Part shown: positions 44,660 through 55,112 of the stretch, piece by piece
Layout of the letters: every line of letters begins with the position of its first letter
Position numbering within the stretch: the stretch's first letter is position 1
Source: Argentina anserina
Taxonomy: Eukaryota > Streptophyta > Magnoliopsida > Rosales > Rosaceae
Direction of reading: 5' to 3'
Assembly (NCBI RefSeq): GCF_933775445.1
Contig: NC_065878.1
Location: forward strand, 8,691,395 to 8,755,394
Length of the DNA: 64,000 nucleotides
Translations under genes and position numbers: made by a program
The notes under the pieces: model-generated
The model's database searches: none
Seen by the model: only the letters and a program-made list of their open reading frames with translations
What the model was told of the DNA's origin: nothing

Positions 44660-46460
44660 TGTATCCTTTAATAGAACGCGTTAAGAAACAGTTTCTTATT
44701 TTAGCTGAAAAAGTTTTTTCTTTTAATCAAAGAAAGAATTGAAAAACATTAAATAAGTGGGGTTGTTGAAAATGGGAAGGAAAGATGCAAATAATAATAA
44801 TAATAATAGGTTTACAAATATCTAATAATAGATATACTCTTAGTTCCCTTGAAACACATCGACGCGATTAAGTGCACACATTTTTAAGAGGTAATGATCT
44901 ATGTAACTTTGCATGTCTCATGAGCAACTGTGTATATTGTATGAATGGATGCTATATGGTTCCTATATGTGCAAAAATCAATCTGAAATCGGAGTTGTCT
45001 TTAAAATGTGATGGACTGATGGACTGAAAATATAGGTAGCTGTTATTATCTAGTGATAGTTAGAGGGGATCCTGAATTCTCTTGGGTGTGTAGATACTCA
45101 CTTTGTTCAAGTTGAAATATGGGAGCAGAATATGGTCTGCGTCTCTGAGAGCGCTTTAGATTTTGTCTAATCAAATACAGTAAATTTGGAGAATCGTATG
45201 GAAAGGAAGAAAGCAAAGGTTAGCAAAAAACATGAATGACAGAGTAGTGGACCTGCGTTTAATCAGATGATGGCCAAGTATGTGTGTTATATGCAGTGTT
45301 TTTATCTTCTCTATCTCATTAGATAACTTCGGATTCATATTCGGAAATGAAATGTGGGATGCAATTCAGTGGTCTATGAAAATACAAAATAGAATAAGAA
45401 CAAGAACAACGGAATATGTAGAAGAATTTCATTTTTCTATTGAACACTTCATATTACAATGATTACACCTTAATCAATAATAATACTATTGTCAAAAGTA
45501 AAATACTTCTTACTTAATAGTCACAATTAAGTATGAAACAATCTCACTAAGATCGTTGCTTCAAGTGTTGATACAACCTCACTAAGATCGTTGTAGTCAC
45601 ATGGATGATCAACCTCACTAAGAACATTGATGTTGCCACTAAGGTTTTCAATGGAGTCATAAAGATCTCCTAGCACTAATCTTTTCTTTGGTGTGAATTT
45701 ATTCTCTTTGTCTTCACCCCTTTTGTCTTGCGTCAAGCCACTGGATATATATCCACCAATTCCCTTGACGTCAATCTCTTCTATAAGGATAGAAATCATC
45801 CTTAACAACCTTCCTAAAAAGGCTCTAACTAGTAAGTAAGGAAAATTCCCACTAATCTACAATCCTTTTCTATATCAATCTCTTGTTCAAATATTTTATC
45901 ACTTTAACTGAAAGTATATTTGAGAATACCCTCCCAAATATAACTAAAACTAGCCGTAAGGAATTCCAATCAACAAAAGAGAGACCCACCTTTTTTGGCA
46001 ATACCTCGGTGGCATAAAGATCTCCTAGCCACACAAGGAAACGTCTTTAATTATCTTGATGTGAGATCACCTCTTTCTCCTTCTGCAATATTGATCTTTA
46101 TCAACTTCATGGACGACCAATATACCTTCAGTCAATGTTTCACAACCGTAATTTAAGTGAAACATATCAAAGCTCAATGGTCTAGTCGTATAAAAAAAAC
46201 TCAATGGTCTAGACTGCATTGACACCATGGATAAAGTTAGCTTGATTGCTAAAAGTCTCGGGGTTATCTAGCCTATGTTTGACGAAAACATCCAACTGCC
46301 AAGCCCGTCCTACTGAAGAAGGCGTGTTAGAAACTGTTTCTCTTCTCTCTTTTTTTTTGGCTGAAGAACTTTTTTTTTTAAATCAAAGAATGGACTGAAA
46401 ATCTTGAAATACAGTAAGTGGAGTTGTTGAAAATGGGAAGGGAAGATGGAAAATAATCTT
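44660..46460. repeat. Duplicated segments A, B and C, first set
   Basis: A (about 44676-44800), B (about 44910-45360) and C (about 46138-46320) each recur to the right in the same order. Shared landmarks are AAATAAGTGGGGTTGTTG (A), TTCAAGTTGAAATATGG (B) and CATCCAACTGCCAAGCC (C). B and C are separated by about 0.8 kb of unique AT-rich DNA (45360-46138) that is absent from the second set. There is no coding sequence. Confidence 0.65.
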
Positions 46461-46581
46461 AGGTGTACAAAATTATGGAAAATTCTAGCCTACGCTGCTG
46501 TATGTTATGCAGCAGCCTCATCCTCCACATATTATCACACACACACACCCCATGTGCATGTTATGACATCCAATCTATACC

Positions 46582-46604
46582 ACACATCAGTGTATGTATA
46601 ACAT
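46582..46604. other. Small perfect palindrome
   Basis: CAGTGTATGT and ACATACACTG flank a 3-base loop. The surrounding 46490-46625 region has GCAGCAG/CTGCTG motifs at both sides, so it may be a very small hairpin MITE. No flanking duplication was identified. Confidence 0.35.
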
Positions 46605-47499
46605 ACACTGCTGCACAGCAAATGATAAGCTTGGAGGCACTCTTACGTGGACCCTAACCCGATCAGCTCACGAAAATTCACTAAAAGTGTACAAATTTAT
46701 ATGACATAATTGTCTTTGCTACCTTAAAATTAGTGTCAATTTGTTACCCTAATTTTTATATTGCCGTAATCCACATTTTATAACTTGCCAATACAACTCG
46801 CCCTAAGTTAGTTGCAGGTGCGGAAATTCGCAAGTAGATTTTTCACTGACTTCATTAGATTGGAGTGTGAATGAAATTTTTTTCAATCAATAACGAACTT
46901 AATTTAGTAATGGTTTCATTCTTTAAGGGTTGGCCTGAGTGATTCGGGCGAAGGATGTCGGAAGTGGGGTGCTTGGGATTACGATGCTGCTACGGTTGTT
47001 GTTTTTGTTGTCCTTCTAACATGTGATCCGGGTGAATTTATAGCTGTACTTTTTGTGAGCGCTTTGGTTACTGCACGTTGTGGTGTGATTCATCTGTAAG
47101 TCATGCAAGAGTGGATCCTTAGTGCCACATTATCAACATACTTTTTCCCATGGCCTCCTGTCACTACCTGTTGACCTCTTCCTCTTTACTTTAATTGTTA
47201 TATGATGTAACCACGTTCTTACTTGTTCACAACACAATCCGTGTAGAGCCTAATTTAATTAACCACGGCGTGATTTTAATTGAAGTCCAAATTTACCGTT
47301 ACAAGATTGATCAAAGCCCAATTTGGATGCGATGTGATTTGTCGTAGCCCAAATTGGCCGTGAGATGATTTTCGTAGCCTAATTTGGTAGCATCCTAACA
47401 CATTTCAATATTTGTTCATACTCGTTTCATGTTGAGATTGTAATATTTTAACCATACTCGAGATAATTCAACCCTAATGTGATTTATTCCATCGAAGTT

Positions 47500-47785
47500 G
47501 TGGCCACAACGGGATTCACCTCGATGAGATTCTTTTTAGAAATAACACTCGCCAAGTTGTTTTAGGTCACAACATGTTTCACCCCAATGAGATTCTCTTT
47601 AGAACTAACTCTCGCGAAGTTGTTTTTTCGTCAAAGGTCACAACATGTTTCACCCTGATGATATTCTATTTAGAACGAACGCTCGTCAAGTTGTTTTTTC
47701 CTCAAAGGTCACAACATGATTCACCCTGATGGGATTCTCATTGAGATAATTCTCGCCAAGTTGTTTTCTCCTCGAAGTGACGCCT
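47500..47785 (+). repeat. 71-bp tandem repeat, about 4 copies
   Basis: Units beginning GGTCACAACATGTTTCACCC lie at 47565, 47636 and 47707, with a diverged unit before (about 47502). Each contains GATGAGATTCT..TTAGAA and CTCGCCAAGTTGTTTT. Further upstream (47240-47400) a looser repeat of GCCCAATTTGG units occurs. Confidence 0.85.
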
Positions 47786-48737
47786 TTTCTCTCAACAAAC
47801 CCATTTCTATATTTGTCCAGAATAATGGTTTTCCCCACAGTAGCAAATTAGCTAATAAGCCAATTCATAAGGGTAGCCTAAGGGTATGTCATAATCGCTA
47901 CAAGCTTCATGATGAAACAGTTTGACACAAGACTTTCTCTAAGATATAGTGGTTTCTCATGAAAATGAGTAAGGTGTCTCATACGGGCAACATACGGCAA
48001 CCTCTGGAATGGAGATGAATGGGTGCCATATGTAAGAAACCATATGCAAGAATCAGTCAGAGATTGGAGTTTGAATGTGATGGACCATATATATTGTTGT
48101 TTGGTATATACAGTGATAGACCGATAGGTAGAGCGGATCTCGAGTTCTCTTTTCAAGTTGAAATATGGCAGGGTCTCTGAGAGGAGAGCTTTGGAGTTTG
48201 GACTTTGTTTAATTAGATGATGTACAAGTACATGTGCTACTTATGCTATTTTTTTTATCTACTGGTATCATATTAGATAACTTCAAAACGGAAATAAATT
48301 GTGCTATGCAATTAAGCTAGACCACTATGTTTCTCAACCGTATTTGAAGTGAAACATACTGGCTTAAGGTCTAACTCTTAAGGTATCAAGCTCAATGGTC
48401 TTGACTGCATTGGCAGTTTGGCACCCTGAAGAAGTGTAGCTTGTTGGCTAAAAATCTCAGGGCAACAAAAATATCCAACTGCCAAGCCAGTCTTACTGGT
48501 AATGATAGCCAAGTAATAAGCACAAGTACGAAAGAAAAAACTTGCAAAGGAAGATAAAAAGATAGGAGTTACCTATGCAAACAGTCGCAGAAAGAACTCG
48601 GACATACTAACATCATAAGCAAACAAACTACTCCAGTATGCAATACCAAACTCAAAAACACTATTCATCTGAAGCAATTGTGAGAAAGGCAATTGTAATA
48701 TGACATCTCTTACAAAGCCACATTTAGATCTTATATA

Positions 48738-49902
48738 TTACTTCCATTTCTTGAACTTGCCTCCAAATCCAAAGCGCTTGCCAAATTTCCCATGGCCAAA
48801 CCCATGCTTGCCATGCTTGAATTTCCCATGACCATACCCATGTTTGCCATGCTTGAACTTCCCGTGACCATAGCCATGGTAACCCCCATGGTGACTCCCG
48901 TGCACAAGATGGTGAGCCCCGTAAGCCGCAGCAGCAGCAGCAGCACCCCCAGCTAGCATACCTCCCATGTTAGGTCCATGCCCTGTTACATTATCTTGTC
49001 AGCAAAAGCTTGCAGTAAAGCACTGACATGTAGCACACCACTCTACTAAAAACCTTTTGATTTTATACAGCTTATAGTATGATACAGATTCTAGAGTGAT
49101 AATAGAGACATTTTGCAGGCATGCCCCTTTTAAAGAGCAATGACATTTAGGTGAAGAATAATAAATTTCTGAAAGTTTAACCAATGCTGGTGATATCAAA
49201 TCAAGTGAATGGTATATGCACTTTTACTACTCTACCAACAACCTAAATTCACATGTTCAATGGTGAAATGCAACTTTCAGTAGTCCTACTTTTGAATGTC
49301 CCAACACTAAGCAAGTTTCAGATAGTCAATTTCTTCTTATTTGACGAGCACAACAAAGTAATACTAGACAACACAATCCTCCGCCCTTGTAATGTATACA
49401 TGCCACAATGTAATCAATGAAAAAATTATCAGACTTCACTAACGGCACAACCTTAACAAACACACAATCCTCTGGTCCTTGCAATGTATAAACACATCGA
49501 TGCAATCAATGAAAAGAATATCAGACTTTACTAACGGCATAACCTAGACTGAACACAACTTGCATATAAAGTTTAAACCAGTAACAGGACAAGAAACTAG
49601 TTACCTGTATGATGTGAACCAGGATACCCAGCTGGTGGATATCCACTAGGGCCAGGATAAGCCGATGGCGGGTAACCGCCAGGAGGAGGATATCCAGATG
49701 GAGGATAACCACCATGTGGAGGATAGCCACCACCTCCATGAGGAGGGTAGCCGCCTGCAGGGGGGTACCCATATCCTTGTGGGGGATATCCATATCCTTG
49801 ATGAGGGTATGATCCTCCATGTGAGTATTGTCCGGCAGCATATCCAGCAAGATGTGAAAACAACCCTTTGTCCTTGTCATTTGAATCATCCCTGTTATCC
49901 AT
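48738..49902 (-). CDS. Glycine-rich protein A3-like (GYPP / GHGK repeats), intact
   Basis: Minus-strand exons are 49902-49605 (298 nt) and 48982-48738 (245 nt), joined by a GT-AG intron in phase 1, giving 180 residues. The protein starts MDNRDDSNDKDKGLFSHLAG, followed by an XYPPX repeat region (GYPPQGYGYPPAGGYPP, residues about 35-97). Exon 2 gives GGMLAGGAAAAAAAYGAHHL, an Ala-rich hydrophobic patch, then HGSHHGGYHGYG and three GHGKFKHGK units, ending GGKFKKWK. This is the plant 'glycine-rich protein A3' / XYPPX-repeat family: small, soluble, Gly/Tyr/His/Lys-rich, of unsettled function and sometimes linked to stress. The gene is a paralog of 35279-36462, with the same intron position and phase and a reading frame that stays open. 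The likely minus-strand promoter lies around 50460-50600, near a GA tract. Confidence 0.92.
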
Positions 49903-49905
49903 TGC

Positions 49906-51353
49906 ACCTTTCTTCTTACTTCAGCTTGAAACCACTGTCCACATCAAATTGCAATTCAAAATAGTCAAACCAGAGAAACCAACATAGAAACAGAACACAA
50001 AACCCACACACCCTAATCACATCACACCCTGCCTTATTAATTCATCACAATTCAAGCAAAGAACAACACACAATCTTGGAAAAGGTGCAATGGATGAACG
50101 GACGATTACACTACACAGAACACTTTTCTCAAATTACAACAGAAATTGCGCAACCATAACTACCAAAATCGAAAACACGTAATAGAAAACTTCATGAAAT
50201 ACAAAGAGAATCGTCTTGGACCAGATTACACTACACAGAACCCTCAAACTTAGCATTGATACTCAAAACAAGAAAACCCATGTTCTAGCAAAGCCTGAGT
50301 TTGATGTGCATGAAAAGACAAAGCCGGCTGCAACCAATCATCCGGTTCAGTCTACATAGAAAGCTAAACAAAAAAACCCAAAAACCCACAAAGAAAAGTA
50401 GTCACTAGAATCAAAGATCACGTTTCAGAAACAAAAGAAGCAAACTGGGATCATAAGAACAAAAAAGTAGAGAGAGAGAGAGAGAGAGATTGGCTCGCCT
50501 AAATTGATTGGATGGTACTAACTATTAGTGTTGAGAGAGTTGTTGAAGCAATATTTGTAAAGCTCTCCGCCTCCTTGTTCTCCTATTAATAAAGATTTTC
50601 TCTTCGTTTTCGTGTGCTTTTCGGCATTAAAGACACACGTCACACGCAAACGCGTGCCTTCCCCCCCCCCCCCCCCCCCCCCCCCCCTCATTTTCATTGA
50701 AATTGTGTAAAAGTTTGGGATAAGATAAAAATTATCTTATACGAAAATCTAAACTAGTCGTGTTACACATGTAATGCATGTGCGACACATTTTCCTCTAA
50801 AAGTCTTTTTTTATACCTGAATTGGATAGTGAGAAGTTATTGTATGGGTAGATTATGAGATGGAAGATATATACAATTTATAGTCTTTTTTTCTATTTAT
50901 TATATTATACTTCATATATTAAAATTTGTTTTAAGTTATGGTTGTTATTTATGTGACAAAGTGAGTTATGGTTCTAAAAGTATAAATTATTTGCATGATT
51001 ATAATATGATATAGGTATTCATGCATTTGATTGGCAATTTGGCACCCACGTTGTTTTTCGAGTGATTTTATAAGACATTGTAAGTATTGTACATGGTCTA
51101 TAAAACTAAATTAGAAAAGTCATATCAAAATTCAAAAGATGAATATGATCAACAAAAAAAATTCAAAAGATGAAGGTATAGGACAAATTATTTGCATCTT
51201 TCAATTATTTGTCGAAGTTTAATTATCAGACACAACGTTCATGCATTTAATTAGCGACCATGTTATGATATTTTGTTCTTAGTATAGATATAAATTATAA
51301 AGAGAACTCACTTTATCAACTAAAATGAGTGTGAAATAACATAAATAGCCTCT
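49906..51353. other. Upstream region of the second GRP gene; intergenic
   Basis: It contains a GA microsatellite (50469-50490), a pyrimidine-rich stretch and a C homopolymer (50661-50687). From 50700 to 51353 the DNA is AT-rich with no protein-like frame and no recognisable element ends. Confidence 0.5.
50661..50687. repeat. Homopolymer C run, 27 bp
   Basis: Twenty-seven consecutive C about 0.75 kb upstream of the GRP start codon. Together with the G run at 24410 it is one of two such tracts in the window, both near gene 5' ends. Confidence 0.95.
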
Positions 51354-51529
51354 TGTTCCGGGAGAATTATTAAATAACCATTGTGTGTGTCTTAGCCTAA
51401 TAAGTTTCCTGTTAGGAGATAGATTAACATCTCCGTAATAGATTAGGACTCTGAATCATACGAGATTGTGGTTTTATAATGTCTATATATATGTCCTCAT
51501 ATCATTCAATAATACACAATTATTTCATC
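51354..51529 (+). repeat. 5' LTR of the copia element (last bases lost)
   Basis: It starts TGTTCCGGGAGAATT and follows the 3' LTR until TATTTCATC (51529), after which the 3' LTR has TGAAACA but this copy runs into internal sequence. The deletion that removed the primer-binding site therefore began inside the LTR. Confidence 0.85.
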
Positions 51530-51619
51530 ATGGAATTTAGGCCGATGGTGGCGGCATCCCCTCCTTCACAAGGAGCTTGTGATGCCTCCCGTGTTTTCTA
51601 ATGCCTCCATGACAATCTA

Positions 51620-52420
51620 TGATGCCCATTGCTCATTTTGCAAAGCTTGTTCTTTTGCTAGATTTTAAGGAAGTCCTTATTTGCTAAGGCTCCAACCGAG
51701 AACATTCCATTCTTACAAAGTATTTAAGGTGACATTAGTGGACCCTATCCAACCGAAGGTAGACGTTTTTCGGTATTTTTATGGTATAGGTTAAGAGCAT
51801 CGACGCATTGGTCACACGTTGCTTTGCTTTCCATAAGGAACGCTGCATTTGCTAAGTTTTTAGCTATGATCATCATACTAAGGGCTCACCACCCTTCCCA
51901 TCCTCTCAAATCTATTTGATTGGATACTGTTGGAGAGTTCACCTCCACGACTTTGATGATTTCGTTTTGCATATTTACTGGGATCGTCGTTGAACATATT
52001 ATTCCTCATGTTCATTCATTGCACGATCTAGCAGAGCTCGGACTTGGTTATGGGTACTAACCTACCGATTTTTGCATGGAGATATGTAATGATGTTGCAT
52101 ACAGCGACCTTTATTTGTTTTAGACCCACAACTTGCCAAGAGTTTAGTGCGTACCAGATGGTTACTGCATACGATCCTAACGTTCGTTTCATTAAACGCC
52201 TATTTGGTTAAAGTTGTTTATGTGCCTCAATGGGTCTACTTGAAACGATTAAGTATTCTAGTTGGTTATGATTTATGAATCACCAACACTTGCCCGCTAT
52301 TTTCAATCTACAACCTTCGATCTCTATCCTACGATAGTAGCATACGGTCACTTTGATGAGACATACTTCCCATCGTTAGGGGAGATATGGAATGCTCCCA
52401 TTCCGGTTTTAACGCCAGGA
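51620..52420 (+). pseudogene. Copia integrase remnant
   Basis: From 51809 a single frame reads WSHVALLSIRNAAFAKFLAM, then LDTVGEFTS (second catalytic Asp region; a stop replaces the usual Arg before it) and HVHSLHDLAEL (third acidic residue region) to a stop at about 52055. Another frame then reads LHTATFICFRPT and, at 52262-52400, MIYESPTLARYFQ and HFDETYFPSLG, the conserved linker after copia integrase. Upstream, HCSFCKAC..FAKAPT-like pieces fit the GAG-pre-integrase zinc region. Broken throughout; it would have catalysed cDNA insertion. Confidence 0.8.
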
Positions 52421-52559
52421 ATTGACGTGGTGTGCCACTATGTCTCATTAAGATCCCACACTACTCAAAGTGAGCAAATGTGCAACGTATTATCTATCTC
52501 CAGAAAGTCAAAGATTCGATGCTCAATGACTTTACCGATATTGCAAAAGTGACGAGATC

Positions 52560-54611
52560 GCACATAAATACTGTGATGTTCCGGTAAGGTTAGAACTCTC
52601 AGAATATGAGAGAATTTCATATGACCTGGTCCTAGCACCATTGGCACCATCCCTGATAGTGGGAAGGAAGCCGTTGATGACACCATCGTACGATGTGGTG
52701 TTGTCGGCGCCTGTGGTATTGCACCACAAAACAAGGACGGCAAACGCAAAGATGGACTAGTAAGGGTCATAGCTTCGATCTTGGCTCCTACCTAGATGAG
52801 GGGGAGACCATTATTCTCTGGAATCAAAACCAGAAAGAAGCGAGGTGCGTAGGCACAAGTATTTCGCCCATCATCAAGAGATATTCTCTAAACATGTGTA
52901 TCAACTAAGTTTATGTGGGACGCTACAGACTCATTTTTTTGATATTAGAGAAGAATAGAAATCTCACGAATTCATCATATACAGCGCGCACGTGTATTTA
53001 ATGGATTGATCTCCCATAATTGATGATGTATTCGCTTACGCTCTTATTCCGTTGTAAAGCATCAACGATGAGCAACTTGACCGAAGTGGAAAGAATCAAT
53101 ACAGGCTGAACTAGACCTGTTATGTTGGTCGTTGTTCGTAAGTGTAATGAGAAAGATGAAGTCATGCGATATATACAGGACTTATGGCGCAAAGATTGTC
53201 TCATTATCCTACTATTGACTACGATGAGTTATATTCTCTCGTTATAGACATAATTGTTTTCCGCTACTTGATCAGTAGTAGTGTCCATGATAACTGATTT
53301 GCAGCATATGATAGTAGTCATAGAATATCTGTAAAGGGATCTTGACGCAGATATGAGAGTGCATGAGGGACTTTAAATGCCTCCAGACCACGGAGAGCTT
53401 ATACAATCAGATTGCGACGTTCGAGAGAACGTAGTACAGTCGGTTGCAAGAACTTATACCCATATGTGTTCATATGAAAGCTAGTTTTTAATTCTCTATT
53501 CCGTCTAAGTAAAGATGATGAAGAGATTCAATGAGCTATAGATTCATATATGTAAGTGTTGTTGGGACACTATTGCTTTCATTATGACGTGATTAACTAT
53601 GTGCTTATGCATCGTCATTGGACTTGCATTGTTCATTTGACATGGGTTTAGTTCTACAGTTAGTGAACCAACACAAATCATATCCACACCAATGCCGCCA
53701 GCAGTTCCAGCAACATCAATGTACGCCTTGATATAGCAGTCAACACTGGTAGCGTAAAGGATACATAAGGTTCCGCTTCGAACCAAAATCAGTCCTTCAT
53801 TGGTCCATTCCTCCATTCTTTTTGTGAAAGACACATTGAATGTGACAAATCAGAATCTGTCCAGTTTCGTAGGTCAACTTCAACGAGACCTACAAGACAG
53901 CTCGCTTGATGAAATATGGTGAAATTGGTACCGTTGAAAAGGTCTATGTGTTTACTTTCCATGGACACCAACCATTTGTTCATAGCTATCATATTGAGTG
54001 AGTTATGGCCATTTTAGCAAAATAGGACAGTTCTGTCTGGAAATTTGCAAGTCAGTCAAATTCGACAGAGCACTGTGAACTGCTCCGGTCGAATTAGGTT
54101 GTGAACTTTATTTCATTGGAAAGCCACAGGTGTTTACTTTCCCGAACATTTTACGGTTCATTGATACCTATTTTGACAAAGAAGATATGGCCGTTTAAGT
54201 GAATGAAGGTCATTTTATCCGAGAATCCGATTTTCATTGCAAACTCTTGTTTTGAGTTGTTATGCAATCTTGTTTCCTAAGATCTAAGTTTGGCTAAGTA
54301 TAGCATGTATGATCTAAGGATGTGTGGCTAGATTAATTATTAATCATTGGCCCAAGACTACGTTTGAGAAGCATGTAATGAACGTTGTATACGTTGTTCT
54401 TTGTACTCCATGATTATGGCACTAATCAAGGGAGTTGTTTCGTAGACTTCATGGGGAGTCTACCTCACATGATGCTATCAAATGTAGACGGTACGTTGTG
54501 CTCTTTTTTCCTTTGATCAAGCTTTTGGTTTTATCCAAGAGGTTTTTATTTTGCTTGACAAGGTTTTTACCGAGGCAACGATGTGTGCACCATGCAACCT
54601 AGGCATGCGAT
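52560..54611 (+). pseudogene. Degraded copia pol 3' part
   Basis: This interval should hold reverse transcriptase and RNase H. I can see only short suggestive pieces and no intact motif such as YVDD, so function cannot be assigned from sequence alone. The assignment rests on position between integrase and the polypurine tract. Confidence 0.45.
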
Positions 54612-54622
54612 ACAAGAGGGAG

Positions 54623-54806
54623 TGTTATGGGAGAATTATTATTCTACCATTGTGTGTGTCTTAGCCTAATAGGTTTCCTGTTAGGAGATAAATTAGCATC
54701 TCCGTAATAGATTAGGACTCCGAATCCTACGGGATTGTGGTTTTGTAATGCCTATATATAGGCACTCATATCATTCAATAATACACAATTATTTCATCCT
54801 GAAACA
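54623..54806 (+). repeat. 3' LTR of the copia element
   Basis: TGTTATGGGAGAATTATTAT to CATCCTGAAACA, 184 bp, with intact TG...CA ends. It is closest to the solo LTR at 13465-13678 in its first 100 bases. A TATATATAGG motif lies at 54752-54761, the probable core promoter. Confidence 0.88.
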
Positions 54807-54945
54807 CCTCTGAATATATTTTAATTTTGAACAGATTTTAATAGATGAAGGATATTATAGTAAACTAGAAAATGATAAATGAAAAATCTGAAATCAAAAA
54901 ATGAAGAAAACTATTAGATAACTCTCATCCCAGTGTCCCACCATC

Positions 54946-55112
54946 TAGGGGTGGCATTCGGTTCAAACGGTTCATTTTTGAACCAAAACTGAAAACTGAA
55001 CTGAATCAAAACTTCAATTCGGTTCAGTTTAGTTTTTCAATAGTTAAACCTAAAAACTGAATTGATCAGTTCAGTTCGGTTTTTTCATTTTTTCGGTTTT
55101 TTAATCTCTATT
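54946..55112. mobile_element. One end of a hAT-like repeat (TAGGGGTGGCATTCGGTT)
   Basis: TAGGGGTGGCATTCGGTTC and the CGGTTCAGTT / GAACCAAAAC-rich stretch that follows are typical of a widespread class of plant hAT-derived repeats with TAGGGGTG ends. The matching right end was not found, so this is a fragment or the far end has diverged. Confidence 0.45.

Larger units (their letters stand above)
46321..48505. repeat. Duplicated segments A', B' and C', second set
   Basis: A' (46321-46455), B' (about 47960-48320) and C' (about 48330-48505) match A, B and C at perhaps 70-80 percent by eye. B' and C' are adjacent, while A' and B' are separated by about 1.5 kb that includes a 71-bp tandem repeat. 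The set lies immediately downstream of the second GRP gene. Confidence 0.65.
51354..54806 (+). mobile_element. Decayed Ty1/copia element, 3453 bp, exact 5-bp target duplication
   Basis: LTRs at 51354-51529 and 54623-54806 share GGGAGAATTATT, GATTAGGACTC and CATTCAATAATACACAATTA. CCTCT flanks both ends exactly (51349-51353 and 54807-54811). A polypurine tract (ACAAGAGGGAG, 54612-54622) precedes the 3' LTR. Interior sequence translates in pieces to copia GAG-pre-integrase and integrase on the plus strand. The end of the 5' LTR, the primer-binding site and gag are deleted. From about 52560 to 54610 the protein reading is too degraded for confident domain calls, although reverse transcriptase/RNase H would belong there. 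Confidence 0.88.

Noticed and set aside
45527..45808. 93-codon minus-strand frame as a gene
   Set aside because: No recognisable motif; contains short internal repeats and lies in a segment absent from the duplicate copy.
49521..49964. Other-frame ORFs rich in His/Met over the GRP exon
   Set aside because: Shadows of the GYPP repeat region; repetitive coding DNA stays open in several frames.
54946..55112. Complete hAT MITE
   Set aside because: Only one end (TAGGGGTGGCATTCGG) is visible; the opposite end and an 8-bp duplication were not found, so only a fragment is reported.
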